Notes: generated from the letters alone by a model not told the origin. 32,979 nt of DNA from Malikia granosa (GCF_002980595.1 NZ_PVLQ01000050.1:1-32979), one strand, 5' to 3'. Numbered from the stretch's first letter, positions 17,418 to 28,754 are shown. Numbers and translations are program-made.

Positions 17418-17894
17418 ATGAGCGAATTCGCGAACGCGCTGCAGACCGGCCACCCCAACGCCCGCCGCGGCTGGACCCTGCCCATGATCGGAGCGGTCGG
17501 CTTGGCACTGCTGCTCGGAGGCTGCGGCAAGACCGAGACCAAGAGCATCCAGGAAGAAGCTGCAATGGCCCAGCGCCTGCAGCGCGTGGGAACGGTCGAA
17601 CTGCAAGTCGCTGTTGCGGGCGGCGAACCCAAGACCGGCGAACAGGCTTTCCAGGCACAATGTGCCGCCTGCCATGCCGCTGGCGCCCTGGGTGCGCCCA
17701 AGTTCGGCGATGCCGCTGCCTGGGCACCGCGCATCGGCGCTGGTCTGGCCGCGCTGACCAACTCGGCGCTCAAGGGCAAGAACGCCATGCCGGCCCAGGC
17801 AGGCGGCGCGCTCAGCGACCTCGAGATCTCGCGCGCGGCGGCCTACATGGCCAACGCCGGTGGCGCCAAGTTCAGCGAACCCAAGGCCGAATAA
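17418..17894 (+). CDS. Lipid-anchored class I cytochrome c (c5-like)
   Basis: A 158-residue single-haem cytochrome c. The haem motif CAACH lies at residues 82-86 and the probable sixth ligand M124 is in KNAMPAQ. The domain from about residue 70 to 150 is the short c5/c555-like fold found in respiratory electron carriers. The N-terminus is unusual: about 20 polar residues with an RR pair, then a hydrophobic segment ending in LLLGGC. C36 could therefore be a lipidation site. GAGGA precedes the ATG. It would act in the periplasm attached to a membrane; its redox partners are not in the window. Confidence 0.9.
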   Translation: MSEFANALQTGHPNARRGWTLPMIGAVGLALLLGGCGKTETKSIQEEAAMAQRLQRVGTVELQVAVAGGEPKTGEQAFQAQCAACHAAGALGAPKFGDAAAWAPRIGAGLAALTNSALKGKNAMPAQAGGALSDLEISRAAAYMANAGGAKFSEPKAE

Positions 17895-17935
17895 ACCCTG
17901 CGGGGGCCATCAGGCCCGCCGCAGACGCACCGAGC

Positions 17936-17963
17936 AAGCCGACGCCTTCCGTCGGCTTTCTTG
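17936..17963 (+). terminator. Terminator after cytochrome c gene
   Basis: AAGCCGACG (17936-17944) pairs perfectly with CGTCGGCTT (17950-17958) around a 5-nt CCTTC loop, followed by TCTTG. It also separates this gene from the convergent small gene. Confidence 0.85.
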
Positions 17964-17977
17964 TCTGGAAGGCCGGT

Positions 17978-18517
17978 TCAAGCCGGCAGACTGGCCTGCG
18001 GACTGAGCACGAAGCCGAAGCGCTGCGGCAGTTCGGCAGCCAGGCATTCCTGCGGCAGCCAGCGGCCCTGCTCCACCCAGTCGGCCGCCAGGTGCATGTC
18101 CTGGCTGTGCACCAGGCCCAGTCCGAGCTCGGTGTCGACATACAGCCGGCCCTGCTCGTCCACCCAGCTGCTGCGGTAGCTCGCCAGCTGCTCGGTGTGG
18201 CTGCACAAGCCGCCATCGGGCTGCAGCCGCCAGATCCAGGGCGCCACCTCGAGCTCGACATAGACCCGCTGCGGCCCGTTCTGGAAGAACCAGCGGCCCT
18301 GGTCGCAATTGCCGTAGTTGCGGCCGATGAAGGCGATCAGCTTCTCATGCTCGAGCCGCTGGCCACGACCGGCCGGATTGGCCCCGGCAAACGGGCCCGC
18401 CCGCTGCACCGCGTCATCGCGCAAATGCCACTGGCCACGCGCATCCAGGCCCAGCCAGCCGTAACAGGCCGGCACCTCCGGCCACTTGGCCATCGCGGCC
18501 TTGACGATTTCATCCAT
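17978..18517 (-). CDS. Conserved small protein of unknown function
   Basis: A 179-residue soluble protein without a signal peptide or membrane segment. It is rich in Trp and has beta-type patterns such as RVYVELEVAPWIWRL and GRLYVDTELGLGLVHS. The opening MDEIVKAAMAKWPEVPACYGWLGLDARG looks like a conserved betaproteobacterial family whose function I do not know; I give no family number. The ATG at 18517 has GGGAG about 8 bp upstream. It follows the NTF2-like gene after 85 bp and could be cotranscribed with it. Confidence 0.8.
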   Translation of the reverse strand: MDEIVKAAMAKWPEVPACYGWLGLDARGQWHLRDDAVQRAGPFAGANPAGRGQRLEHEKLIAFIGRNYGNCDQGRWFFQNGPQRVYVELEVAPWIWRLQPDGGLCSHTEQLASYRSSWVDEQGRLYVDTELGLGLVHSQDMHLAADWVEQGRWLPQECLAAELPQRFGFVLSPQASLPA

Positions 18518-18602
18518 GCTTCATGCTCCCTGCTGCCTGCGGCAGCGCTGACATCGAGGAAAACTAGCAGACAAGCTCCATCATGCCGCAAGGGCTGACG
18601 GA

Positions 18603-19040
18603 TCAGTGCAGGGTGTGGCTCTGCTGGGCCAGTTCGGCCAAGGCCTCGGCATCCGCCGGACTGGCGTGATGCGTGAGCAGGCGCCAACCGCGCTCGGTCT
18701 TGGCATAGACATTGGTAGCCAGCAGATAGCCATGACGCAGGCCTTCGCCAGTCATGACTTCCAACCGCTCGACCACGCTGTGTATGCAGCAGCCAGGGGC
18801 ATGGACGCGCTGCACCTCCTGGACCTGCATCTGGACCCCGCCCTGGGCCAGCAGCTCGCGGAAGGAATCGCGCACCGCGCGCAGGCCGACCAGGCGCACG
18901 CCTCCCGGGTGGATGCAGACCACTTCGTCGTCATCGGCCCAGCAGGCCATCAGGCGCTCGAGGTCGCCCGCCCGCAGAGCGGCATAGAAGGTTTCTTCCA
19001 GTTCATCGGATTCGGCATCGGAGATCAGGGGACTGCGCAT
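18603..19040 (-). CDS. NTF2/SnoaL-like domain protein
   Basis: A 145-residue protein with the NTF2-like cone fold: an N-terminal helix pair (LEETFYAALRAGDLERLMACWADDDEVVCIHPGG, in parts), a conserved Trp-Asp-Asp turn, and the C-terminal beta segments (GYLLATNVYAKTERGWRLLTHHAS). Members include enzymes and ligand-binding proteins, so no reaction can be assigned. No signal peptide and no strong Shine-Dalgarno. It follows the terminator of the ATP synthase operon, so it is likely transcribed separately. Confidence 0.82.
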   Translation of the reverse strand: MRSPLISDAESDELEETFYAALRAGDLERLMACWADDDEVVCIHPGGVRLVGLRAVRDSFRELLAQGGVQMQVQEVQRVHAPGCCIHSVVERLEVMTGEGLRHGYLLATNVYAKTERGWRLLTHHASPADAEALAELAQQSHTLH

Positions 19041-19072
19041 GGACAGAATTGTGCCCTAGCCTCCCGGCAGCA

Positions 19073-19100
19073 GAAAAGCAAAAACCGCCCGAAGGCGGTT
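19073..19100 (-). terminator. Terminator of the ATP synthase operon
   Basis: On the minus strand AACCGCC (19100-19094), a TTCG tetraloop and GGCGGTT (19089-19083) are followed by TTTGCTTTT. It lies 26 bp after the atpC stop. A textbook intrinsic terminator. Confidence 0.93.
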
Positions 19101-19126
19101 CTTGTGCAGACAGCAAGCCAGGGGGC

Positions 19127-19543
19127 TTACTTCTTCTGGCGGTACTTGCGCAGGGCAGCGATCTGGGCCGCCATGACGGCGAGCTCGGACTGGGCCTTGG
19201 CCAGGTCAACATCGCTCTTGGCGTTCTTCAGCGCTTCCTCGGCTGCCTTGCGCGCCTCGTTGGCCTTGGCCTCGTCGAGGTCATGACCGCGGATGGCGGT
19301 GTCGCTCAGCACGGTGATGCACTTGGGCTGGACTTCGAGGATGCCGCCGGCAACGAACACGAACTCCTCGTCGCCGTCTTCCTTCTCGATACGCACTGCA
19401 CCGGGCTTGATGCGCGTGATCAGCGGGATGTGGCCGGGCAGGATGCCCAGTTCACCAGCTTCGCCCGGCAGCGCCACAAACTTGGCGCGACCGCTGAAGA
19501 TGGCCTCTTCGGCGCTCACTACCTCGACTTGTATCGTGCTCAT
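19127..19543 (-). CDS. atpC: ATP synthase epsilon subunit
   Basis: F1 epsilon subunit, part of the central stalk and an inhibitor of ATP hydrolysis. The 138-residue product has the N-terminal beta-sandwich ([34 protein letters not shown]) and the C-terminal helical hairpin (about 90-138). Two ATGs are adjacent; the second (19543) has AAGGAG at the better spacing of 5 bp, giving the usual length. It is the last gene of the operon, separated from atpD by an unusually structured 122-bp gap. Confidence 0.97.
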   Translation of the reverse strand: MSTIQVEVVSAEEAIFSGRAKFVALPGEAGELGILPGHIPLITRIKPGAVRIEKEDGDEEFVFVAGGILEVQPKCITVLSDTAIRGHDLDEAKANEARKAAEEALKNAKSDVDLAKAQSELAVMAAQIAALRKYRQKK

Positions 19544-19580
19544 CATTACTCCTTATAAAAGTTGGATGGAAAGCAAGCAA

Positions 19581-19655
19581 TGAGGTGACTGGCTAGGCGC
19601 AGCGCGCCGCCGTACTCAGGGTACGGCGAGCACTGCAACGACGCCAGCCGCCTCA
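19581..19655. repeat. Nested palindromic element between atpD and atpC
   Basis: Three nested complementary segments share one axis. The outermost is TGAGG (19581-19585) with CCTCA (19651-19655). Next is GGCT-A-GGCG (19591-19599) with CGCC-AGCC (19642-19649), eight pairs with one bulged A. The innermost is CGCCGTAC (19608-19615) with GTACGGCG (19621-19628), a perfect 8-bp stem with a 5-nt loop. The shape and intergenic position resemble REP-type elements. No second copy is seen in this window, so the repeat nature is inferred. Confidence 0.6.
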
Positions 19656-19665
19656 GTGCGCAGCT

Positions 19666-21093
<1,428 letters not shown>

Positions 21094-21113
21094 CTAATTC
21101 TGTGAACCCGGCC

Positions 21114-21983
21114 TCAAACGGCCGCGGCGCCTGCCACGATTTCCGACAGTTCCTTCGTGATCGCGGCCTGGCGGGTCTTGTTGTAGACCAGCTTGAGCTC
21201 GTTGATCACGCTACCGGCGTTGTCGGTCGCGGCCTTCATGGCCACCATACGTGCCGACTGCTCGGACGCCATGTTCTCGGCGACGGCCTGGTAGACCTGG
21301 GATTCCAGGTAGCGCACCAGCAACTCGTCGATCACCGTGGCGGCATCGGGTTCGTAGATGTAATCCCAGTCGTGGCCCGGCTCGCCCTGCTGCAGCTCGG
21401 AAACGCTCAGGGGCAGCAACTGCTGCACCACGGCTTCCTGCTTCATGGTGTTGATGAACCGGGTGTAGCACAGGTACACCGCGCTCACGCGACCTTCGGC
21501 ATAAGCATCGAGCAGCACCTTGACCGGGCCGATCAGCTTTTCCAGATGGGGCGTGTCGCCCAGGCCGGTGACATGCGAGACGACCTTGGCGCCGATGCGG
21601 TTCAGGAAACCCAGGCCCTTGTTGCCGATGGCGACCGCTTCCGCGGCCTGGCCCTTGGCCTGGACATCCTTGAACTGGTTCGTGACCAGGCGCAGCACGT
21701 TGGTATTCATACCGCCGCACAGGCCCTTGTCAGTCGTCACCACGACCATGCCGACCGTCTTCGCGTCAGCGTTGACCTGCATGAACGGGTGCGTGTACTC
21801 CGGGTTGGCCCGGCTCAGGTTACCGACGATCTGGCGCACCTTCTCGCTGTAAGGCCGAGCCTGGCGCATGCGGTCCTGCGCCTTGCGCATTTTGGAGGCG
21901 GCGACCATTTCCATGGCTTTGGTGATCTTCTTGGTGTTTTCCACCGATTTGATCTTGCCGCGTATTTCCTTGCCTGCTGCCAT
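21114..21983 (-). CDS. atpG: ATP synthase gamma subunit
   Basis: F1 gamma, the rotating central shaft. The 289-residue product shows the two conserved terminal coiled-coil helices: N-terminal [30 protein letters not shown] and C-terminal [32 protein letters not shown] (quoted as landmarks). The middle Rossmann-like domain contains [19 protein letters not shown] lies 6 bp before the ATG. It is 33 bp behind atpA. Confidence 0.97.
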   Translation of the reverse strand: MAAGKEIRGKIKSVENTKKITKAMEMVAASKMRKAQDRMRQARPYSEKVRQIVGNLSRANPEYTHPFMQVNADAKTVGMVVVTTDKGLCGGMNTNVLRLVTNQFKDVQAKGQAAEAVAIGNKGLGFLNRIGAKVVSHVTGLGDTPHLEKLIGPVKVLLDAYAEGRVSAVYLCYTRFINTMKQEAVVQQLLPLSVSELQQGEPGHDWDYIYEPDAATVIDELLVRYLESQVYQAVAENMASEQSARMVAMKAATDNAGSVINELKLVYNKTRQAAITKELSEIVAGAAAV

Positions 21984-22016
21984 TGATGCTCCTTAGACGG
22001 ACGCTATGCGCGCCGC

Positions 22017-23573
22017 TCAGTAGGTACCGGTCTTCTTGAACTCGGCGATGGCGGAGTTCAGTTCAGCTTCGGCGTCCTTGTCCATGGCCTTGGCAGCTTC
22101 CAGCTTGGACAGCAGGGCAGCGTGCTTGTGCTTCAGGTGGGCGTGCAGACCGGCTTCGAAAGCCAGGATCTTGTTGACCGCCACATCGTCCATGTAGCCC
22201 TTGTTGACCGCGAACAGGGTCGCGCCCATCAGGCTGATCGACAGCGGAGCGTACTGGGCCTGCTTGAGCAGTTCGGTCACGCGGGCACCGCGGTCGAGCT
22301 GCTTGCGGGTGGCTTCGTCCAGGTCGGAAGCGAACTGCGCGAAGGCAGCCAGTTCACGGTACTGCGCCAGGTCGGTACGGATACCCCCGGACAGGCCCTT
22401 GACCAGCTTGGTCTGTGCGGCGCCACCGACGCGCGACACCGAGATACCGGCGTTGATCGCGGGACGGATGCCGGCGTTGAACAGGCTGGTTTCCAGGAAG
22501 ATCTGGCCGTCGGTGATCGAGATCACGTTGGTCGGAACGAAGGCGGACACGTCGCCAGCCTGGGTTTCGATGATCGGCAGTGCGGTCAGCGAACCGGTCT
22601 TGCCCTTGACGGCGCCCTTGGTGAAGGCTTCGACGTAGTCGGCGTTGACGCGAGCGGCGCGCTCGAGCAGACGGCTGTGCAGATAGAACACGTCGCCCGG
22701 ATAAGCTTCGCGGCCCGGCGGGCGGCGCAGCAGCAGCGAGACCTGGCGGTAGGCCACGGCTTGCTTGGACAGGTCGTCATACACGATCAGCGCGTCTTCG
22801 CCGCGGTCGCGGAAGTACTCGCCCATGGTGCAGCCGGCGTAGGCCGACAGGTACTGCATCGCGGCGGATTCGGAGGCCGAAGCGGCGACGACGATGGTGT
22901 ACTCCATCGCGCCAGCCTGCTCGAGGGCACGCACCACGTTCTTGATCGAGGAAGCCTTCTGGCCGATCGCGACGTAGATACAGGTGACGCCCTGGCCCTT
23001 CTGGTTGATGATGGCGTCGATCGCGACGGCGGTCTTGCCGGTCTGGCGGTCACCGATGATCAGCTCGCGCTGGCCACGGCCGACGGGAACCATCGAGTCG
23101 ATCGACTTCAGGCCGGTCTGCAGCGGCTGGTCCACCGACTGACGGGCGATCACGCCCGGTGCAACCTTCTCGATCACGTCGGTCAGCTTGGCGTTGATCG
23201 GGCCCTTGCCGTCGATCGGAGCGCCCAGCGCGTTGACCACGCGGCCGACCAACTCGGGGCCGACCGGCACTTCGAGGATGCGGCCGGTGCACTTGACGGT
23301 GTCGCCTTCCGAGATATGCTCGTACTCGCCCAGGATCACGGCGCCAACGGAGTCGCGCTCGAGGTTCAGCGCCAGGCCGAAGGTCTGCTGACCGTCCTTG
23401 GTCAGCGGAAACTCCAGCATCTCGCCCTGCATGACGTCGGACAGGCCGTGGACGCGGACGATACCGTCGGTCACGGACACCACGGTACCCTGATTGCGCA
23501 CGTCGGCAGCGGGGGCCAAGCCTTCGATGCGGGACTTGATCAGTTCAGAAATTTCTGCGGGATTGAGTTGCAT
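22017..23573 (-). CDS. atpA: ATP synthase alpha subunit
   Basis: Non-catalytic nucleotide-binding F1 alpha subunit, 518 residues. The N-terminal beta-barrel (to about 95), the nucleotide-binding domain with Walker A GDRQTGKT (about 174-181), and the conserved [26 protein letters not shown] and [10 protein letters not shown] segments identify it. The arginine finger is expected in the latter (SVSR). The start ATG has AAGGAAAG upstream. It lies 49 bp after atpH. Confidence 0.98.
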   Translation of the reverse strand: MQLNPAEISELIKSRIEGLAPAADVRNQGTVVSVTDGIVRVHGLSDVMQGEMLEFPLTKDGQQTFGLALNLERDSVGAVILGEYEHISEGDTVKCTGRILEVPVGPELVGRVVNALGAPIDGKGPINAKLTDVIEKVAPGVIARQSVDQPLQTGLKSIDSMVPVGRGQRELIIGDRQTGKTAVAIDAIINQKGQGVTCIYVAIGQKASSIKNVVRALEQAGAMEYTIVVAASASESAAMQYLSAYAGCTMGEYFRDRGEDALIVYDDLSKQAVAYRQVSLLLRRPPGREAYPGDVFYLHSRLLERAARVNADYVEAFTKGAVKGKTGSLTALPIIETQAGDVSAFVPTNVISITDGQIFLETSLFNAGIRPAINAGISVSRVGGAAQTKLVKGLSGGIRTDLAQYRELAAFAQFASDLDEATRKQLDRGARVTELLKQAQYAPLSISLMGATLFAVNKGYMDDVAVNKILAFEAGLHAHLKHKHAALLSKLEAAKAMDKDAEAELNSAIAEFKKTGTY

Positions 23574-23622
23574 GACTCTTTCCTTCTTTCGTATAGGTTT
23601 GCGCTTCGGGACACACCGCGGC

Positions 23623-24153
23623 TCACGCCGTCAGGGCCGCTTTCATTTGTTCCAGGCGGGCTTTGACCGTCAGGTCGAGCACCTCGTCACCCACGACCAC
23701 GCGCACACCGCCGATCAGCTCGGGCTGCAGCACGACCTGCAGGTTGAGCTTGCGGGCGAAACGCTTTTCAAGGACGCCAGCCAGATCGGCCAGGGCCGCG
23801 CTGTCGATGTCGTAGGCGCTGTAGACCACGGCATCCGAAGCACCCAGCTGCGCATTCGCAAGCGTACGGAACTGGCGGGCAATTTCGGGCAGCACGGCCA
23901 CGCGGCCGTTCTCGATCACGGTCAGCAGGAAATTGCGGCCGATTTCGGGAAGGGCCTGCTTGCAGACACCCGAAACGAGGTCGAACACCTGCTGGGCGCT
24001 GACCTTGGGGTTATCGGCAAATTGCAGCAGCTGCTCATTGCCAGCAATGGCAGCCAGCTCTTCGACCCACTGCGCGGTGGCAGCGGCATCGGCCTTGGCG
24101 GCCTTGAACAGCGCTTCAGCGTAGGGGCGGGCAATGGTGGCAAGTTCAGCCAT
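23623..24153 (-). CDS. atpH: ATP synthase delta subunit
   Basis: F1 delta, the connector of the peripheral stalk to the alpha3beta3 head. The 176-residue product has the N-terminal helical bundle ([17 protein letters not shown]) and the C-terminal motif [27 protein letters not shown]. The ATG at 24153 with AAGG upstream is preferred over a TTG at 24159. It starts 20 bp after the atpF stop. Confidence 0.96.
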   Translation of the reverse strand: MAELATIARPYAEALFKAAKADAAATAQWVEELAAIAGNEQLLQFADNPKVSAQQVFDLVSGVCKQALPEIGRNFLLTVIENGRVAVLPEIARQFRTLANAQLGASDAVVYSAYDIDSAALADLAGVLEKRFARKLNLQVVLQPELIGGVRVVVGDEVLDLTVKARLEQMKAALTA

Positions 24154-24173
24154 GGTCAACCTTTATGCGCTGG

Positions 24174-24644
24174 TCAAAGTTCGGTCTTCAGGCGGGTCAA
24201 CAGTTCGGCATGCACGCCGGCGTTGACTTCACGCTGCAGAATCTGCTCTGCGCCCTTGACGGCCAGTACGGCAACCTGCTCGCGCAGGACTTCGCGTGCC
24301 TTGATCACCTGCTGCTCGGCCTCGGCCTTGGCAGCGGCAATGATCTTGGCGGCTTCGTCGTTGGCACGGGCCTTGGCTTCGTCGATGGTCGCCTGTGCGC
24401 GACGCTCGGCGTCGGCGAGACGGGTGGCGGACTCGTTGCGCGACTTGCTCAACTCTGCCTCGACACGCTTGTTGGCGACGGCCAGCTCAGTCTTGGCTTT
24501 CTCGGATGCAGCCAGACCTTCGGAAATCTTCTGCGCACGCTCATCCAGTGCTTTGGCAATCGGGGGCCACACGAACTGCATCGTGAACCACACCAGAACC
24601 GCAAAGACGATCGCTTGCGCAAAGAGGGTTGCATTGATGTTCAT
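24174..24644 (-). CDS. atpF: ATP synthase b subunit
   Basis: Fo subunit b, the peripheral stalk dimer. The 156-residue protein has one N-terminal transmembrane helix (about 5-25, [20 protein letters not shown]) and a long charged coiled-coil tail (about 35-150, rich in Ala, Glu, Lys and Arg). This is the usual architecture and length. AAAGGCG precedes the ATG. It lies between atpE and atpH in canonical order. Confidence 0.97.
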   Translation of the reverse strand: MNINATLFAQAIVFAVLVWFTMQFVWPPIAKALDERAQKISEGLAASEKAKTELAVANKRVEAELSKSRNESATRLADAERRAQATIDEAKARANDEAAKIIAAAKAEAEQQVIKAREVLREQVAVLAVKGAEQILQREVNAGVHAELLTRLKTEL

Positions 24645-24741
24645 CGCAACGCCTTTCTGTGTGTTATCGGGAGTTGAAACGCATTTGCTGTGACACGCGC
24701 CCCGGCCTCGGCCGGAGCACGTCCTTCCTCACAGCAAACTA

Positions 24742-25020
<279 letters not shown>

Positions 25021-25067
25021 TTAAGAAAGAAAAGCTACGAGAAACACAGTGCGCGGGTTACGCGAAC

Positions 25068-25967
25068 TCAGTGCGCATCATGCGCTTGACCCAGATAAAT
25101 CAGAGCCAGCATCATGAAGATGAACGCCTGCAGGGTGATGACCAGGATATGGAACAAGGTCCACACCGTGCCGGCGACCAGGTGCCCGACGAATAACAGG
25201 CCACCGCTGAGCGAGAGCGTGGCATAGCCACCCAACAGCGCGATCAGCATGAAAACCAGTTCACCCGCGAACATGTTGCCAAACAACCGCATGCCGTGCG
25301 AAACCGTCTTCGCCAGGAACTCGATCATTTGCATCAGGAAGTTCACCAGACCGAGCGGAATGGCAAACAGAGGATTCTTGCTGGTGCCGAAGGGTGCGCT
25401 GACCAGTTCGTGGCTCCAGCCGCCCAGACCCTTGATCTTGACGTTGTAGAACAGGCACATCAGCAGCACCGAGACCGACAGACCCAGGGTGGTCGACAGG
25501 TCGGCGGTCGGCACCACGCGCAGGTAGGCATGGTGCGGGTCATGGCCCTGTGCGGCGTAGACGCCTTCCCAGATCTTGGGCAGCAGGTCCAGCGGCAGCA
25601 TGTCCATGAAGTTCATCATGAAGATCCAGACGAACACGGTCAGCGCCAGCGGCGAGACCAGCTTGCGGCTCTGCTCGTTGTGGATCAGGCCCTTGGCCTG
25701 GTTCTCGACCATCTCGACCAGGATCTCGATGGCGGCCTGGAAGCGACCCGGCACACCAGCGGTGGCCTTGCGCGCACCCAGCCACAGCACGAAGACCGAC
25801 AGCAGACCCAGGGTCGCCGCGACCACGATCGAGTCGAGGTTCAGGTAGCTGAAGTCAACGATGCCCGACTGCTTGTCACCGTGGTTGGTCAGGTGCGTCA
25901 GGTGGTGCTTGATGTATTCGCCCGGGGTCGGGCCCACGCCTTCAATCGCCATGTTTGATTCAGCCAT
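25068..25967 (-). CDS. atpB: ATP synthase a subunit
   Basis: Fo subunit a, which forms the proton half-channels against the c ring. The 299-residue membrane protein has about five or six transmembrane helices. The essential stator arginine is R227 (TVSHGMRLFGNMFAGE). The N-terminal 45 residues are polar (YIKHHLTHLTN). The ATG at 25967 is used; it is 6 bp after the atpI stop, with no clear ribosome site, so coupling to atpI is likely. An ATG at 25952 would shorten it by 5 residues. Confidence 0.97.
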   Translation of the reverse strand: MAESNMAIEGVGPTPGEYIKHHLTHLTNHGDKQSGIVDFSYLNLDSIVVAATLGLLSVFVLWLGARKATAGVPGRFQAAIEILVEMVENQAKGLIHNEQSRKLVSPLALTVFVWIFMMNFMDMLPLDLLPKIWEGVYAAQGHDPHHAYLRVVPTADLSTTLGLSVSVLLMCLFYNVKIKGLGGWSHELVSAPFGTSKNPLFAIPLGLVNFLMQMIEFLAKTVSHGMRLFGNMFAGELVFMLIALLGGYATLSLSGGLLFVGHLVAGTVWTLFHILVITLQAFIFMMLALIYLGQAHDAH

Positions 25968-25973
25968 TAATAG

Positions 25974-26504
25974 TCACAAAATTTTCGACGTCCGAGCCGC
26001 CCGGCGGGAACGCATCCAGAGTTCCAGCCAATACGCCTTGAGCGCCACCACCAGTCCAGCCACCAGGGCCAACCAGCTCAGTCCGGGGACCAGCCTGGGT
26101 GCCTGCCACATCATGGCGAGCGCCAACAGCACCTTGACCCCTTCCCAAAAAAACAATCCTGCCAGCGACAGCCCGGACATTCCGGGAAACAGGCGCCGTA
26201 TCAGCCTGGCCAGTCCGCTCGACGTCAGGCCGTAAGCCATCAGGGCCGTGGGCAGCAGGATGCACAAGACACCATAGGCAGCCGATCCGGCCACCTCCGC
26301 CCGGCGGGTCAACAACCACGCCAACGGCACCAACAGCAATCCCAGCAGCAGCTGCCAGAGCACCAGACGCCAGACCGACTCGCGCGGCTGACGGCTGCGC
26401 CACTCGGCCGCTTCTTCAGCGCTCAAACGCTTGAATTCTGGCTCAGGCACCCCATCTACTTCATCATCGTAGACAGAGCGGCGGTCTTCCGGCTCGTTCT
26501 TCAT
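25974..26504 (-). CDS. atpI: ATP synthase-associated protein I
   Basis: A 176-residue membrane protein at the head of the atp operon. The N-terminal 45 residues are acidic and soluble, followed by four hydrophobic segments (about 46-66, 73-93, 112-133, 140-162) and a basic C-terminus. This matches AtpI/UncI by position and topology; sequence conservation in this family is low. AtpI helps c-ring assembly and is not essential in the species studied. The ATG at 26504, with GGAGA 7 bp upstream, is preferred to a GTG at 26507. Confidence 0.88.
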   Translation of the reverse strand: MKNEPEDRRSVYDDEVDGVPEPEFKRLSAEEAAEWRSRQPRESVWRLVLWQLLLGLLLVPLAWLLTRRAEVAGSAAYGVLCILLPTALMAYGLTSSGLARLIRRLFPGMSGLSLAGLFFWEGVKVLLALAMMWQAPRLVPGLSWLALVAGLVVALKAYWLELWMRSRRAARTSKIL

Positions 26505-26554
26505 CACGCGTTCTCCGCGCAGCCAGGCTTAGCCCGAACCCCGCAAAGCCTCCC

Positions 26555-26585
26555 ATTATACGTAGCAACCCTTAGTCTGCGTCAA
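26555..26585 (-). promoter_or_regulatory. Promoter of the atp operon
   Basis: On the minus strand TTGACG (26585-26580) and a perfect TATAAT (26560-26555) are separated by 19 bp, slightly long for sigma-70. They lie about 50 bp upstream of atpI and are the best promoter match before the operon. Confidence 0.6.
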
Positions 26586-26704
26586 GCGTTTTGCACCTTC
26601 ATGACAGCCAGGCTTCAACTTGCCACATTGCTGCCTGGCATGCGCCATGCAGGCTTGGGATAATCCGCTTTTTACCTATCCTACCTTACGAATACGTGAC
26701 AACC

Positions 26705-26989
26705 ATGGACATCAACCGCCACATCCCGCCGGAACAATCCCTGATCGAATACCCCTGCCATTTCCCGATCAAGGTCATGGGCGCCCAGGTGGAAGGCTTC
26801 TGCGCCGCGATCGCGCATGTGGCGCGCCAGTTCGATCCGGGCTTCGATGCCGACACGATCGAGCAGCGTCCGAGCCGCAGCGGCAACTACCTGGGCCTGA
26901 CGATCAGCGTCCATGTCACGAGCCGTGAGCAACTTGATGAACTTTACCGCACCTTGACCACCCATCCGATGGTCAAGATCGTGCTGTGA
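26705..26989 (+). CDS. DUF493/YbeD family protein
   Basis: A 94-residue YbeD-like protein, a small alpha-beta fold resembling regulatory ACT-type domains. The signature segments are [11 protein letters not shown] (residues 18-28) and the C-terminal [22 protein letters not shown]. It sits directly before lipB, as in many proteobacteria, which suggests a role linked to lipoylation; the exact function is not established. I use the ATG at 26705. No Shine-Dalgarno is evident. A GATAAT (-10 like) at 26659-26664 may be the promoter. Confidence 0.92.
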   Translation: MDINRHIPPEQSLIEYPCHFPIKVMGAQVEGFCAAIAHVARQFDPGFDADTIEQRPSRSGNYLGLTISVHVTSREQLDELYRTLTTHPMVKIVL

Positions 26990-27669
26990 ACATGCCGGCG
27001 CTCGAGATCAGCCGGCTCGGCCGGGTCGACTACCTGGCCACTGTCGCAGCCATGCAACAGTTCAGCGCCGAGCGCGGGCCCGACAGCCCGGACCAGCTCT
27101 GGCTTTGCGAGCACGCGCCGGTCTTCACCCAGGGGCTGGCCGGCAAGGCCGAGCATGTGCTGGCCGCGGGCGACATCCCGGTGGTGCAGACCAACCGCGG
27201 CGGCCAGGTCACCTACCACGGCCCGGGACAGGTCATGGCCTATCCCCTGATCGACCTGCAGCGCGCCGGCTACTATGTCAAGGAATATGTCTATCGGCTC
27301 GAGGAGGCCGTGATCCGCACGCTCGCGCATTGGAACGTGACCGGCCACCGGGTCGCCAGCGCGCCCGGCATCTATGTCCGGCTCGAGGACCCGTTCTCCC
27401 ATGCGGCGCTGACCGGCCCGGCGCCGGACGGCGACCCCTTCCGCGGCCTGGGCAAGATCAGCGCGCTGGGCATCAAGGTGCACCGCCATTGCACTTACCA
27501 CGGCCTCGCGCTCAACGTCGCGATGGACCTGGAACCCTACGAGCGCATCAACCCCTGCGGCTATGCCGGACTCAAAACCGTCGATCTCCATACAATCGGG
27601 GTCCAAGCTGCGCCCGAGGACGTGGCCGAGCTGCTGGGCCAGAAGCTTGGCGCCCTGCTGTTCGCCTGA
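26986..27669 (+). CDS. lipB: Octanoyl-ACP:protein N-octanoyltransferase
   Basis: Transfers octanoate from acyl carrier protein to lipoyl domains of 2-oxoacid dehydrogenases and GcvH; first step of lipoate synthesis. The 227-residue product has the signature [21 protein letters not shown] (residues 71-91, landmark), lysine K157 ([10 protein letters not shown]) and catalytic cysteine C191 ([11 protein letters not shown]). The start GTG at 26986 overlaps the ybeD stop (GTGA); an ATG two codons later (26992) is an equally possible start. A loop of about 15 residues ([20 protein letters not shown]) before the active site is longer than in E. coli. Confidence 0.95.
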   Translation: MNMPALEISRLGRVDYLATVAAMQQFSAERGPDSPDQLWLCEHAPVFTQGLAGKAEHVLAAGDIPVVQTNRGGQVTYHGPGQVMAYPLIDLQRAGYYVKEYVYRLEEAVIRTLAHWNVTGHRVASAPGIYVRLEDPFSHAALTGPAPDGDPFRGLGKISALGIKVHRHCTYHGLALNVAMDLEPYERINPCGYAGLKTVDLHTIGVQAAPEDVAELLGQKLGALLFA

Positions 27670-27701
27670 CAGGCAATCACCCCACTAGCCGAAAAATCCA
27701 G

Positions 27702-28685
27702 ATGTCGAGCAACCCCGTCGTCCACCAGGCCGAAGACGCCGCCAACTACAACGCCAGCGCCAAGCAGAAGAGCCACGCCAAGACTGCGCGCATTCCGATC
27801 AAGATCGTGCCGGCGGAGGAAACGCTCAGGAAGCCGGACTGGATCCGCGTCAAGGCCGGCAGCCCGAGCACCCGCTTCTACGAGATCAAGGACACGCTGC
27901 GCGCCAACAAGCTGGTGACGGTGTGCGAGGAAGCCTCCTGCCCGAACATCGGCGAATGCTTCGGCAAGGGCACGGCGACCTTCATGATCATGGGCGACAA
28001 GTGCACGCGCCGCTGTCCGTTCTGCGACGTCGGCCATGGCCGCCCGGACCCGCTCGATGCCGACGAGCCCGTCAACCTGGCCAAGACCATCGCCGCGCTC
28101 AAGCTCAACTATGTCGTGATCACCAGCGTCGACCGCGACGACCTGCGCGACGGCGGCGCCGGCCACTATGTCGCCTGCATCCAGAAGACGCGCGAGCTCT
28201 CGCCCAAGACCCAGATCGAGGTGCTGGTGCCCGACTTCCGCGGCCGGCTGGACAAGGCGCTCGACGTGCTGGCCGAGGGCCTGCCGGACGTCATGAACCA
28301 CAACATGGAGACGGTGCCGCGCCTGTACAAGGAAGCCCGCCCGGGCGCCGACTACGCGCACTCGCTCAAGCTGCTGAAGGACTTCAAGGCCCGCTTCCCG
28401 AACATCCCGACCAAGAGCGGCCTGATGGTCGGCCTGGGCGAGACCGACGAGGAAATCCTCGAAGTGATGCGCGACATGCGCGCGCACGACATCGACATGC
28501 TGACCATCGGCCAGTACCTGGCACCGAGCGGCCACCACCTGCCGGTGCGCCGCTACGTCCACCCCGACACCTTCAAGATGTTCGAAGCCAAGGCCTACGA
28601 GATGGGCTTCAGCCATGCCGCCGTCGGCGCCATGGTGCGCTCGAGCTACCACGCCGACCAACAGGCGCACGCCGCCGGCGTCTGA
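27702..28685 (+). CDS. lipA: Lipoyl synthase
   Basis: Radical SAM enzyme that inserts two sulfurs into protein-bound octanoyl groups. The 327-residue product has both iron-sulfur cluster motifs: the auxiliary cluster cysteines C75, C80 and C86 ([12 protein letters not shown]) and the SAM cluster C101, C105 and C108 (CTRRCPFC). The C-terminal RSSYHAD (residues 313-319) supplies the serine ligand of the auxiliary cluster. It lies 32 bp after lipB and completes the lipoylation set, followed by a terminator. No clear Shine-Dalgarno is seen before the ATG. Confidence 0.97.
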   Translation: MSSNPVVHQAEDAANYNASAKQKSHAKTARIPIKIVPAEETLRKPDWIRVKAGSPSTRFYEIKDTLRANKLVTVCEEASCPNIGECFGKGTATFMIMGDKCTRRCPFCDVGHGRPDPLDADEPVNLAKTIAALKLNYVVITSVDRDDLRDGGAGHYVACIQKTRELSPKTQIEVLVPDFRGRLDKALDVLAEGLPDVMNHNMETVPRLYKEARPGADYAHSLKLLKDFKARFPNIPTKSGLMVGLGETDEEILEVMRDMRAHDIDMLTIGQYLAPSGHHLPVRRYVHPDTFKMFEAKAYEMGFSHAAVGAMVRSSYHADQQAHAAGV

Positions 28686-28707
28686 AGACTGGCACAGGCC
28701 AGGCAGC

Positions 28708-28741
28708 AAAAAGGCCAGGTCGCAAGACCTGGCCTTTTGCC
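28708..28741. terminator. Bidirectional terminator between lipA and the TolC-OmpA gene
   Basis: GGCCAGGTC (28713-28721), a GCAA loop and GACCTGGCC (28726-28734) form a perfect 9-bp stem, flanked by AAAAA on the left and TTTT on the right. It can end lipA and the convergent minus-strand gene. Confidence 0.93.
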
Positions 28742-28754
28742 TTGGCGGCCGGAC

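Noticed and set aside
22122-23666. 514-codon plus-strand open frame opposite atpA
   Set aside because: Its product has no recognisable domain and is a codon-bias shadow of atpA, which is fully conserved on the other strand.
27105-27701. Long in-frame extension of lipA back through lipB
   Set aside because: The extension is an Arg/Pro-rich shadow of lipB in another frame; LipA starts naturally at the ATG at 27702.
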